64,000 nucleotides of DNA, taken from assembly GCF_009766105.1 (NCBI RefSeq), contig NZ_LMUH01000022.1, forward strand, positions 223,545 to 287,544. The letters are read 5' to 3'. This DNA is from Granulicella sp. S156. Lineage in GTDB: Bacteria > Acidobacteriota > Terriglobia > Terriglobales > Acidobacteriaceae. Position numbers and translations under genes: made by a program. A model generated the notes under the pieces. It ran no database searches and was not told the origin of the DNA. It was given only the letters and a program-made list of their open reading frames with translations. Of the stretch, positions 8,401 to 15,079 are shown piece by piece (the first letter of the stretch is position 1; each line of letters begins with the position of its first letter).

Positions 8401-9590
8401 GTGGCGCTGGACGTATCGATGGCATGGCGCACGGTAACGTATTGCGAGCCGGAGAGTACGAGAAGGTCGTCGCCGCCACTGCCGCTCAAGCGGGCGCGCA
8501 GCATGAGCGGCGACGTGCCGCCGGAGCCCACGCTGTTCACAGTCTCCACCTCTGCCCAGCCAAGCCCGGAGGGGCTGGGTGGTGTGAACCCTTTGGAATG
8601 GCTGTGCCGAGACGTAACAATCTCAGCCTGCGTAAGAGCGCGGCTGTTGACACCGGGACGCGCCAGAACATGCAGCGTCGCAGCAGAGTCGAGCACGGCC
8701 AACTGCACATAGGGACGGCGGTCGTATACGAACGATCCGGCACTGATCGCAGCAGCGTTGCTCACCGGCAGGGTCTCGAACGTTGCCGTACCCGCTGCGA
8801 TCGAAGGGCCATCGGCCAACAGCAGTTGGCCACCAGCGATGACAACGAGGTCCGGGGTCATATGGCCATTGACCGCTACCGCTTCAACGGCACTGGCAGA
8901 CGCCGGCAAGGCCAACGAGGCATGCACGGTTCCGTCCTTGGCCATTACCTGCAAGGAGCAACCTGCCGCACCGCCGCATACGCCGGCGACGATAAAGCTG
9001 GGTCCATCGGCTGTACGCAAGGTATTCAGGGCGGTAATGGTTCCCTGCACCGGCAGAGCCTGCGGCTGAGAGAACCCGCCATTACCGTCGCCGAAGAGAA
9101 CGTAGGCAGAGTTGCCGCCACGGGCCGCGACTACGACATCGACCGTACCATTGCCATCGATGTCGGCGGCCTTCAGGAAGTCGGGCTGTACGGGCAGTTC
9201 GGTGACCTCTGCGTCCTGGGCAAAGGGGCTCACCAGTTCGCCGCGCTGCATAGCTGCCCAGTCGGAGGACGATGGAGCGATTGCCGCCGACGATCCGCGC
9301 TGGAGTGTGAACGCGCCTCCGCCAGAGGTTGAATAGCCCGTGATGAGGTCCGGGTTTCCGTCGCCGTCAACGTACGCCACCGCCAAGGAGATGCCGCTGC
9401 GCGATGCCGCGAGCTTTGCAAGCAGGGCTTTGCTCCCGCCGCTCAGGGTCTGCGGCAGCGTGCGCTGAGCGCTGCTGTGCGCCGAGCTGTATTGCACCTG
9501 CTGTGCGCCGGCGGCGCTTATCGAGAAGGAAAATAACCCTGAGATCGCAAGACTGAGAGACACAAAACGGGGCATCGAGACGGAGAACAT
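5445..9590 (-). CDS. Very large secreted protein: FG-GAP, CSLREA/beta-helix, DUF11-like and NHL-like repeats
   Basis: A 1381-residue exported protein. I chose the ATG at 9590 because GGAG lies 7 bp upstream and a signal peptide follows (cleavage near AGAQQ). Order of parts: FG-GAP/VCBS-type Ca-binding segments (YVDGDGNPDLI near 73, DIDGNGTVDVVV near 143), a CSLREA-type segment (TCSLRDAIDLSNND near 475), a right-handed parallel beta-helix about 540-845 with GGG turns ending in DNWWGC, two DUF11-like Ig-fold segments about 1030 and 1130 (VVDTLPSGFTA), then NHL-like repeats about 1200-1375. It has no enzyme motif and is low in Lys and Cys, as in adhesins or surface fibres. It heads the transcript running into the lipoprotein gene. 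Confidence 0.82.
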   Translation of the reverse strand: MFSVSMPRFVSLSLAISGLFSFSISAAGAQQVQYSSAHSSAQRTLPQTLSGGSKALLAKLAASRSGISLAVAYVDGDGNPDLITGYSTSGGGAFTLQRGSSAAIAPSSSDWAAMQRGELVSPFAQDAEVTELPVQPDFLKAADIDGNGTVDVVVAARGGNSAYVLFGDGNGGFSQPQALPVQGTITALNTLRTADGPSFIVAGVCGGAAGCSLQVMAKDGTVHASLALPASASAVEAVAVNGHMTPDLVVIAGGQLLLADGPSIAAGTATFETLPVSNAAAISAGSFVYDRRPYVQLAVLDSAATLHVLARPGVNSRALTQAEIVTSRHSHSKGFTPPSPSGLGWAEVETVNSVGSGGTSPLMLRARLSGSGGDDLLVLSGSQYVTVRHAIDTSSATVKTTPAVTFDSTSNAVKAAVAVRVSPDARQGVVIADGTAEPNVAPPVPTVNKTYTVNATADTFDNLATAGRCTTAGPTCSLRDAIDLSNNDSATNISAGKIDKVIVPAGTYPLTDSTSYNYVSSPLDPGDPDLTFHIEITGPVNIVGAGVGSTIIDGKQNDRIFSVNNGLLVSQAIFDTFISGVTLQNGKNVNNFLATPVGAYENFGGVMDWDSFGGGYLTITNSTFQNSTILWGPGGAIVGFNTGGGGNGTIELDSSTVTGNSTPEAGGAIEVESDFPAVILNATTISNNKALQSVNPADGDGLNICEGGGLYLLPGSSVQSAIINGSVISGNQATDEGGGVWGGLGLLVTSSSFTGNTSDSGGGLFVDPDGQTATITSGTFTNNSATTDGGGIVVGADAPGNILNMHYSRIHGNTNSTHSGLGVGDIGGVTPGPTVNATDNWWGCNGAATGTGCDIAGVTSGTLTVSPYTTLTLSLNSTTPTAGTTITATGSLGQDSNSTVYSTAQDAAYLNVPATLTIVQGSSTTNSSATALNSNAAIVTTATASASGTAKVTVDGTSVSKTFTVTAPILAVTSTHTGNFIAGSTGNTYTLSVANSGNSSTVGTVTVVDTLPSGFTATAISGTGWSCTLATLTCTNSTALATSSSLPAITLTVSVSSTDAGVYTNSVAVSGGGAVANSGTDSTIVVGPPTLLEAYTPNTTILNQNVVLSFQFTNPNPTVALTGVSVVDVFPTGLVISTPAGVVNTCGGTVTAAAGSNFITLIGASVAAGANCTLSLDIIATAAGIYVNNTGAPSSSNGGTGVSASAMLTVDGSLWVINANGTVAHLSEAGTLVTTAGTAGTIGTLGAVTYDNAGDVWAVANGTSVVKEFTSTGTAVTVSGNAAAGVNTPTSLAVDGLGQVWVANGNNSVSVLSATGTAVTPTTGYQGGSISTPRGIIIDNSGSVWIPNSGNNSVTKIIGGAAPVVTPTVTGTTNNKLGTRP

Positions 9591-9903
9591 GGGCACTCCA
9601 GACACAACAAAAAGTCGGGTCAAACACGACCACGGGCCCGGATGGAAGAAGAGACGCCGATTCATCCCCCGATCAAAGGGACAGCCAGAGTTCCCAGAAG
9701 GGCAGAACTATGGCAACACTTCTTCCACAAAACTTTGTCAACCTAGATTCGAAAGCAACTTTACTCTGGGATATTGATTTCAGCAAGCAATAAAGCGGGG
9801 ATTAATGAGAATTTATATGCCTTGTTCTTTTTTAAGGAGTAACTACGGCGATTGCGAGTAGGATTGAAAAACTTTCCAAGCTGTTCGTTTTTAGAGGTGT
9901 CCG
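9591..9903. other. Divergent intergenic region, 313 bp
   Basis: It separates the large beta-helix gene (-) from the DUF6916-like gene (+). The stretch about 9715-9850 is visibly more AT-rich than its surroundings, as expected for two back-to-back promoters. I could not fix -35/-10 pairs with confidence and saw no ORF or inverted repeat here. Confidence 0.4.
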
Positions 9904-10446
9904 ATGTCTAGCCGTCGTCATTTCCTTGCAGCTACTGCTGCGACTATTACCCTTGCTGCGCTGCCTAAATCGCTATTCGCCGAACGTCTGGGCGGGGATG
10001 TCTTCACCAATGCCAGTCTCGGCGCCTATGCCCAGGGACTTCTGACACAAGCCACTTTTGAAAAACACATAGGTTCCGTCTTTACCGCATTTCTGGAGGA
10101 CGATGCAGTGGGATATCTGACTCTGCAGAAGGTTGTTGCACAGCCGGCAGGCACAAGTGCGTTGTCGAACGCGTCCAGCCAACTCCGGCTGCCTGGCACC
10201 TCCGCGACGGTGCAGCAGCAGGTAACCAGCTTCCATCTCACCTTCGGCACGAAAGCCGTCTTCACCCAGGACACCTATCTACTCGATCACGGCATCCTCG
10301 GGCGGTTCGCCGCGTTCCTCGTTCCCGGAGATTCCGTGAAAGGTAATGGGAGTTGCGGTGCGACGTTTAGCTATCTTGAAAGCGCCGTGGCTCCGACGAC
10401 GAAGCTTCCGGTCTCGTTGCATATGAGCGTTGGCACGTTTAATTAG
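9904..10446 (+). CDS. Tat-exported DUF6916-like protein
   Basis: A 180-residue protein with a twin-arginine-type signal (MSSRRHFLAATAATITLAALP). GAGGTGT lies just before the ATG. The mature part has the pattern I associate with DUF6916: TFEKHIGSVFTAFLE at the start, a central FHLTFGT strand, then LDHGILGRFAAFLVPGD. The same pattern ends the GNAT protein at 11736-12584, so two related domains lie within 2.5 kb and next to a tail-collar trio. No catalytic motif is visible. Function unknown; the family name is from memory and should be checked with a profile search. Confidence 0.72.
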   Translation: MSSRRHFLAATAATITLAALPKSLFAERLGGDVFTNASLGAYAQGLLTQATFEKHIGSVFTAFLEDDAVGYLTLQKVVAQPAGTSALSNASSQLRLPGTSATVQQQVTSFHLTFGTKAVFTQDTYLLDHGILGRFAAFLVPGDSVKGNGSCGATFSYLESAVAPTTKLPVSLHMSVGTFN

Positions 10447-10574
10447 CTGGGCCGGGTTTATGGCGTGTCGTCAAACGGCTATCGAAGTTAAAGACAGAGC
10501 CGTGCAAATAAGTTCCTGTGACAAGCTCCGGAAGAGCCCGGCGTCAAAGGCCGTTACGAAACTCACCAGTGCTT

Positions 10575-10620
10575 CAGTCCCATAGGCTTGTCAATCAGTC
10601 CCGACAAGCCTATGGGACTG
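10575..10620. other. 18-bp inverted repeat with an alternative pairing at the 3' end of the deaminase gene
   Basis: The arms 10575-10592 and 10603-10620 are perfectly complementary (core CATAGGCTTGTC/GACAAGCCTATG). The 10-nt loop (10593-10602) is itself complementary to 10614-10623, so two exclusive hairpins are possible. The deaminase stop codon (10591-10593) lies inside. It could act as a terminator for the minus-strand gene, though no T run follows. Confidence 0.55.
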
Positions 10621-11640
10621 ATTGCTCGCCCAGAAAGTATCGAGATGATGATTGACCGCTACCACGGCCCTCTGAATCTCTTCCGGCGGCGCAAAAGAGC
10701 CCAGAAAACTGTTGCGCGCAAGGGCGGCAAGGTCCTCAGGCGATAGATTCAGAGCCTTCGAACACGCAAGCAGGTTCTCATTGACGTAACCCCCGAAGTA
10801 CGGTGGATCGTCAGAGTGGACGCTCACTCGCAGCCCGCGATCCAACATCTTCTTAAGCGGATGAACCTCGAGCGACGGAAATCCCTTCAGACGGAGGTTG
10901 GAGAGCGGGCAAACCGTGAGGGGCATCTGGTTCGCGGCAAGTCGATCCATCAACTCTTCATCGCCGTGCGCAGTAACCCCGTGGTCAATCCTATCGATGG
11001 GCAGCATATCCAGAGCCTCCCGAATATATGCCGGTGGGCCTTCTTCACCCGCATGAACCGTGGTCTTATATCCCAACGCTTTGGCCTTGAGATAGAACGG
11101 CCTGAATCGACCCGGTGGATAACCGACCTCGGGACCACCCATGCCGATACCGGCGACCTGCTCCGCCCATGGCGCAATAGCGTCGAGCACCTGCAGCGCG
11201 TCCTCAACGGACCTGTGGCGATGCACACTGACGACATAACCGGCGCTGATGCCTGTAGTGGAGTGAGCATCCTTGATAGCGCCAAGTATGCCGCCCATGA
11301 TCGCCTCGAGCGGGATGCCCCGCTCCGTGAAGCTCTGCGGGCCGAGAAAGATCTCCGCACGCCAGACGCCTTGCTCACTTGCTTTCGTCAAGTAGGCGGC
11401 GGTCACATCATAGAAATCCTGCTCGGTTACGAAGACCCGGCAGCCCTCGAAGTAAAGCGCAAGAAAGTCTTCCAGATTGGCAAATTCGTAGGCAGCGCGG
11501 AGCGCCTCGATAGATGGCCACCGCAACGAGATTCCGTTACGCTCCGCCAAAGAGAACAGCATCTCAGGTTCGAGGGAACCTTCGAGATGCATGTGTAGTT
11601 CTGCCTTCGGCAACCTTTGAATGAACTGTTCAATGTTCAT
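10591..11640 (-). CDS. Adenosine/adenine deaminase family protein (probably adenine deaminase)
   Basis: A 349-residue zinc amidohydrolase that deaminates a purine in salvage. The start is ATG 11640 with GGAGG about 6 bp upstream; a longer frame reaches 12024 but overlaps the neighbouring gene. Metal and catalytic motifs in order: HMHLEGS near residue 16, HAGEE (catalytic Glu), RIDHG, and SVHSDDPPYFGGY near the C-terminus. The SDDPxYFGGY form, rather than the NTDDP form of classic adenosine deaminases, is the one known from yeast-type and Pseudomonas adenine deaminases, so hypoxanthine production from adenine is favoured. It sits on the same strand just downstream of the GNAT-DUF6916 gene. Confidence 0.85.
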   Translation of the reverse strand: MNIEQFIQRLPKAELHMHLEGSLEPEMLFSLAERNGISLRWPSIEALRAAYEFANLEDFLALYFEGCRVFVTEQDFYDVTAAYLTKASEQGVWRAEIFLGPQSFTERGIPLEAIMGGILGAIKDAHSTTGISAGYVVSVHRHRSVEDALQVLDAIAPWAEQVAGIGMGGPEVGYPPGRFRPFYLKAKALGYKTTVHAGEEGPPAYIREALDMLPIDRIDHGVTAHGDEELMDRLAANQMPLTVCPLSNLRLKGFPSLEVHPLKKMLDRGLRVSVHSDDPPYFGGYVNENLLACSKALNLSPEDLAALARNSFLGSFAPPEEIQRAVVAVNHHLDTFWASNQSHRLVGTD

Positions 11641-11735
11641 CTCCACCTCCATCGATTCATTCCTACAAGGATATAGCCGTCTGATGTGCGAGAGCCCCTC
11701 GCGCAGCAACGCATTGACGGCACTAGAGGAGGTCC

Positions 11736-12584
11736 TTACACACGAGGCGTCATTCGATTGAAGATGGCTTCGTACTTCATACCGCCGGCATCGCACGCAA
11801 TCGGAACCAGAAAGATGCTCATGTCTTCGCCGTCCAGCGGCGTAAGATCGGCGCAGGCAGTGGGCAGAGCTGGACTCACAGGCCCACGAAAGTAGATGAC
11901 AAAGCTGTCCCCCACATCGACTGCCGGACCTCCTATTGGCGCCTGCATGGCCTTCACATCGTCCACGGCTAGATCGACCGCAACGCCCTCCAGACCGCGC
12001 GCCTTCACGGTGCGGCCAATCCATGTGCGGAAGTAGGCCCCGGTATATCCCTGTTCGACGTTCTCCGCCATCTCCGTTACAAGATGTGACTCGAGGTTTG
12101 CCACCTCGTCGATCGCTCCCGGCTCGCGGAGCTCCATCGTCACATAGATCCCGTCCCCGCCGGTGCGGACAAACCCCTGCCGAGCATAGAGCCGTTCAGC
12201 CGGGTTGCCGAAACGCACAGAAAGACGCAGCGGCAGCCCTGCCTGTAGGGCCCGAACGCGGAGGCCCTGGAGGAGCTGAGTTCCACGGCCCTGTCCTCGA
12301 TAGGCCGCCAGGAACGCTATATCCACCAAATGAATTCCGTTCGCGCTTTCGTCGACCAACATGCGACCGATCCGCGTCTTCCCGCTCCAGAGAATCCGGT
12401 CTACAGCCTGCGGGAACTGCGCCGCATACCCGCTCTGCTGCGCACGAAACTGCATCCCCAGCAGCTGCTCAAGCGCCAGCTGCGGAAGCCCCAGGGGAGC
12501 GAACTCCACGGAGCGGATCTCGTTGAATAGTTCAGAGAGAAACCCCTGGTCCTCAGGTGTCGCCAGCTTCAAGACAGTATCCAT
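11736..12584 (-). CDS. GNAT acetyltransferase fused to a DUF6916-like domain
   Basis: A 282-residue fusion. Residues 1-155 are a GNAT fold with the acetyl-CoA pyrophosphate loop RGQGRG at 96-101 and a typical NPAERLYARQGF segment. Residues about 180-282 match the neighbouring DUF6916-like protein: AYFRTWIGRTVKARG, then FVIYFRGP and a closing MSIFLVPIA. AAGG lies 6 bp before the ATG, and there is no signal peptide, so it acts in the cytoplasm. The fusion suggests that the DUF6916 fold recognises the target to be acetylated, or is modified itself. Substrate unknown. Confidence 0.78.
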   Translation of the reverse strand: MDTVLKLATPEDQGFLSELFNEIRSVEFAPLGLPQLALEQLLGMQFRAQQSGYAAQFPQAVDRILWSGKTRIGRMLVDESANGIHLVDIAFLAAYRGQGRGTQLLQGLRVRALQAGLPLRLSVRFGNPAERLYARQGFVRTGGDGIYVTMELREPGAIDEVANLESHLVTEMAENVEQGYTGAYFRTWIGRTVKARGLEGVAVDLAVDDVKAMQAPIGGPAVDVGDSFVIYFRGPVSPALPTACADLTPLDGEDMSIFLVPIACDAGGMKYEAIFNRMTPRV

Positions 12585-12774
12585 AACCTTATGAATGTAA
12601 CCCGACTTTCAAGGAGTAGCCTCTGTATTTTGCAGGGGTTGGGTCTCCAGCGATGAAGGAATCGACCCATCTTGCGGCTACAGAGTTCATCGTCAAACAT
12701 CTGTAACCTGCTGATACTAGATATTTATTTAACACAGACAACAACCACCGCACTCCATCCGACATCGTACAAGT

Positions 12775-12921
12775 ATGAAAAAATTTGCGCTCGGCCTACT
12801 GCTTCTGCTTTTCCTTGCACCGTTGGCAGTTCCAGCGGGTGCTCAAGTGGTGATTGCTGTTGGACATCGGCATCACCGTCATTACCGGCATCATTATCAT
12901 CATCATTACGATCGCCGCTAG
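12775..12921 (+). CDS. Small secreted His-rich peptide (48 aa)
   Basis: A 49-codon frame: ATG at 12775, a clean signal sequence (MKKFALGLLLLLFLAPLAVP, cleavage near AGA-Q), then a 24-residue tail with 12 histidines mixed with Arg and Tyr (HRHHRHYRHH followed by YHHHYDRR). A hairpin terminator follows at 12952-12981. There is no clear ribosome site. Such tails bind Ni, Zn or Cu in other proteins, so periplasmic metal buffering is possible. The signal peptide and the terminator make a real gene likely, but there is no homology evidence. Confidence 0.6.
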   Translation: MKKFALGLLLLLFLAPLAVPAGAQVVIAVGHRHHRHYRHHYHHHYDRR

Positions 12922-12951
12922 AAGCTTCGGGAAGATAACAGGGCCATCAAG

Positions 12952-12981
12952 GGAAACGCATGGGAATCCCCATGCGTTTCC
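12952..12981 (+). terminator. Hairpin terminator after the His-rich peptide
   Basis: GGAAACGCATGGG (12952-12964) pairs perfectly with CCCATGCGTTTCC (12969-12981) around a 4-nt loop. It also lies 48 bp beyond the convergent cysteine desulfurase stop codon and may serve both genes. Confidence 0.65.
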
Positions 12982-13029
12982 TGATGAATAAAAGAAGGAA
13001 TTTCGATCGCTACGCTCTGCGGGCTTCGC

Positions 13030-14169
13030 TCATGCTCTTCGCGTGAGAGCCTGAATCGCGTCACGTATGGTTCGCGCCACCTTGTTTAGCTCTTCCGCTG
13101 TCGTGCCTTCGCTCAAAGTAAATCTCACCGCAGTCTGAGCCACCTCGGGGGCCAGCCCCATCGCCAGAAGCACGTGCGAGGGACGATCCGCGCCCGCTGC
13201 ACAGGCCGATCCGCTGGAACAGATGATCTCGTGCTGTTCAAGATAGAGCAACACAGCCTCACCACTCGTTCCTGGAAAGCAGAAAGATGCGCTGCCCGGC
13301 AGACGCTGTATGGGATCACCGGTAAGGATCGCAGTCGGAACGGCGGTGAGCACGGCAGCGATGAAATCATCGCGAAGCTGGCTGAGACGCTGCGCGCTCT
13401 CAGGGCGCGAGGCTTCCGCCAGCTGAAGTGCCTTGGCCAGTGCCACTGCTCCGGCGACGCTCTCGGTTCCCGATCGGCGGCCGCGCTCCTGTCCTCCGCC
13501 ATGCAGTACCGGCTCAATCGTCAAACGGCCCCGCAGATACAACAGACCGGTTCCCTTGGGCGCCCCGAACTTGTGACCGGAGAGACTAAGGGCATCCACA
13601 CCGAGCTTGCCAATATTCAGGTCGAGAGCTCCGGCCGCCTGCACCGCATCCGTATGCAGAGGAACCCCCGCGGCATGAGCTATCTCCGCTAGTTCGCGGA
13701 TCGGCTGAATGGCGCCCACTTCATTGTTGGCCAGCATGATGGAACATAGTGTGGTGTCAGGACGAATCGCCGCAGTCGCTTGATCCAGGGAGATAAGTCC
13801 GTGGCGATCGACGGGAAGATAGGTGATCTCAAAGCCGTGATGACGATGCAGGTAGTCACACGATTCGAGCACGGCTTCATGCTCGATGGCGGAGGTTACG
13901 ATGTGACGGCCACGTGGAGCAGCCAGCGCGATGCCTTTGATCGCAAGGTTGTCGGCCTCTGTGCCACCGGAGGTAAAGATGATCTCACTGGCGCGGCAAC
14001 CGAGTATCTGAGCAATGGTGGCGCGTGCCTCTTTTAGCGCCTGGGCCGCGGCTTCGCCAAGTGAGTGATGGCTGGAGGGGTTACCAAACTCCGCGGTCAT
14101 GTAGGGCCACATCGCCTCAAGCACTTCACGGCGGACCGCCGTTGTCGCTGCTGAGTCGAGGTAGATCAC
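13030..14169 (-). CDS. nifS: Cysteine desulfurase (NifS/IscS type)
   Basis: A 379-residue PLP enzyme that takes sulfur from cysteine for Fe-S cluster assembly. I chose the GTG at 14169: AGGAG lies upstream and the protein then begins VIYLDSAATT, exactly as in the family. The PLP lysine is in SLSGHKFGAPKG and the catalytic cysteine in SSGSACAAG. It is the last gene of the panB-...-nadC run, 46 bp after nadC. Neighbouring nadA needs a 4Fe-4S cluster, so supplying that enzyme is the likely role, as known for NifS-like proteins beside nad genes in other bacteria. Confidence 0.93.
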   Translation of the reverse strand: MIYLDSAATTAVRREVLEAMWPYMTAEFGNPSSHHSLGEAAAQALKEARATIAQILGCRASEIIFTSGGTEADNLAIKGIALAAPRGRHIVTSAIEHEAVLESCDYLHRHHGFEITYLPVDRHGLISLDQATAAIRPDTTLCSIMLANNEVGAIQPIRELAEIAHAAGVPLHTDAVQAAGALDLNIGKLGVDALSLSGHKFGAPKGTGLLYLRGRLTIEPVLHGGGQERGRRSGTESVAGAVALAKALQLAEASRPESAQRLSQLRDDFIAAVLTAVPTAILTGDPIQRLPGSASFCFPGTSGEAVLLYLEQHEIICSSGSACAAGADRPSHVLLAMGLAPEVAQTAVRFTLSEGTTAEELNKVARTIRDAIQALTRRA

Positions 14170-14215
14170 GAGGGTGTGCTCCTGTTCGTTCGAGGATAAC
14201 GGGGCAGCCGTACGT

Positions 14216-15079
14216 TTAGGCGGATGCCTCAATCTCGATATCCAGGCCGAGATCCAACGCTCGCACACTATGCGTGAGCGCGCCTACCGAGATAATGTCG
14301 ACGCCCGTGCGGGCGATTTCGCCTACTGTGGTGAGATTGACGTTGCCACTGGCTTCCACCAGCGCACGGCCGGCGACGAGGGCGACTCCCTGCCGCAGTT
14401 CCTCGAGCGAGAAGTTGTCGAGCATGATCGTGTCGACACCAGCGGCGAGCACAGGCTCGATCTGATCGATGCGGTCTACTTCCACCTCAAAGTGGACCGT
14501 GTGCGGAAGCTTGGCACGTGCTTCGCGCAGGGCCGCAGTGACACCGAGCTTGCTGCTCGCTGTAAGCACTGCAAGATGGTTGTCCTTCACCATGACAGCG
14601 TCGGAGAGCGAGAAGCGGTGATTCGACCCTCCGCCGCAACGCACGGCGTAGCGCTCCAGCGCGCGGAGGCCCGGCGTGGTCTTGCGGGTGTCGACGATGC
14701 GGGCACGCGTTCCTGCGATCTCCGCTACATACTTTGCAGTCAGCGTGGCAATGCCGGACATCCGCTGGATAAAGTTCAGCGCGATGCGTTCCGCCTGCAG
14801 CACAGAGCGAGCCGAGCCGGTGACGGTGGCGAGGGTCTCGCCTGCGCTGAAGGATGCGCCGTCTTCGACAGGAAAGATCGTCGAGGTCTTCGCGTCGGTC
14901 GTCGACATCACTGTCGCGAAGACTTTGGCTCCACAGAAGATACCCGGCTCGCGCGCGACCAGATGGGCCGTGGCCGTTGCGGTCTCCGGGATAAAGTTCT
15001 GCGACGTGAGGTCGCCCCATGGGGCATCTTCGGCCAAGGCCATCTTTACGACCTGATCGATAAGACTCTGGGGAATCAT
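14216..15079 (-). CDS. nadC: Nicotinate-nucleotide pyrophosphorylase (quinolinate phosphoribosyltransferase)
   Basis: A 287-residue cytoplasmic enzyme converting quinolinate and PRPP to nicotinate mononucleotide, third step of de novo NAD synthesis. Diagnostic stretches are APWGDLTSQNFIP, GTRARIVDTRKTTPGLRALERYAVRCGGG, the SDAVMVKDNHLA segment and the VDTIMLDNFSLEE sheet. The start overlaps the nadB stop by 4 bp (ATGA), indicating translational coupling. Confidence 0.96.
   Translation of the reverse strand: MIPQSLIDQVVKMALAEDAPWGDLTSQNFIPETATATAHLVAREPGIFCGAKVFATVMSTTDAKTSTIFPVEDGASFSAGETLATVTGSARSVLQAERIALNFIQRMSGIATLTAKYVAEIAGTRARIVDTRKTTPGLRALERYAVRCGGGSNHRFSLSDAVMVKDNHLAVLTASSKLGVTAALREARAKLPHTVHFEVEVDRIDQIEPVLAAGVDTIMLDNFSLEELRQGVALVAGRALVEASGNVNLTTVGEIARTGVDIISVGALTHSVRALDLGLDIEIEASA

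Noticed and set aside
6663-9332. Plus-strand ORFs (6663-7844 and 7992-9332) opposite the beta-helix gene
   Set aside because: Antisense to a protein with clear domains; the translations are Arg/Gly-rich without any motif.
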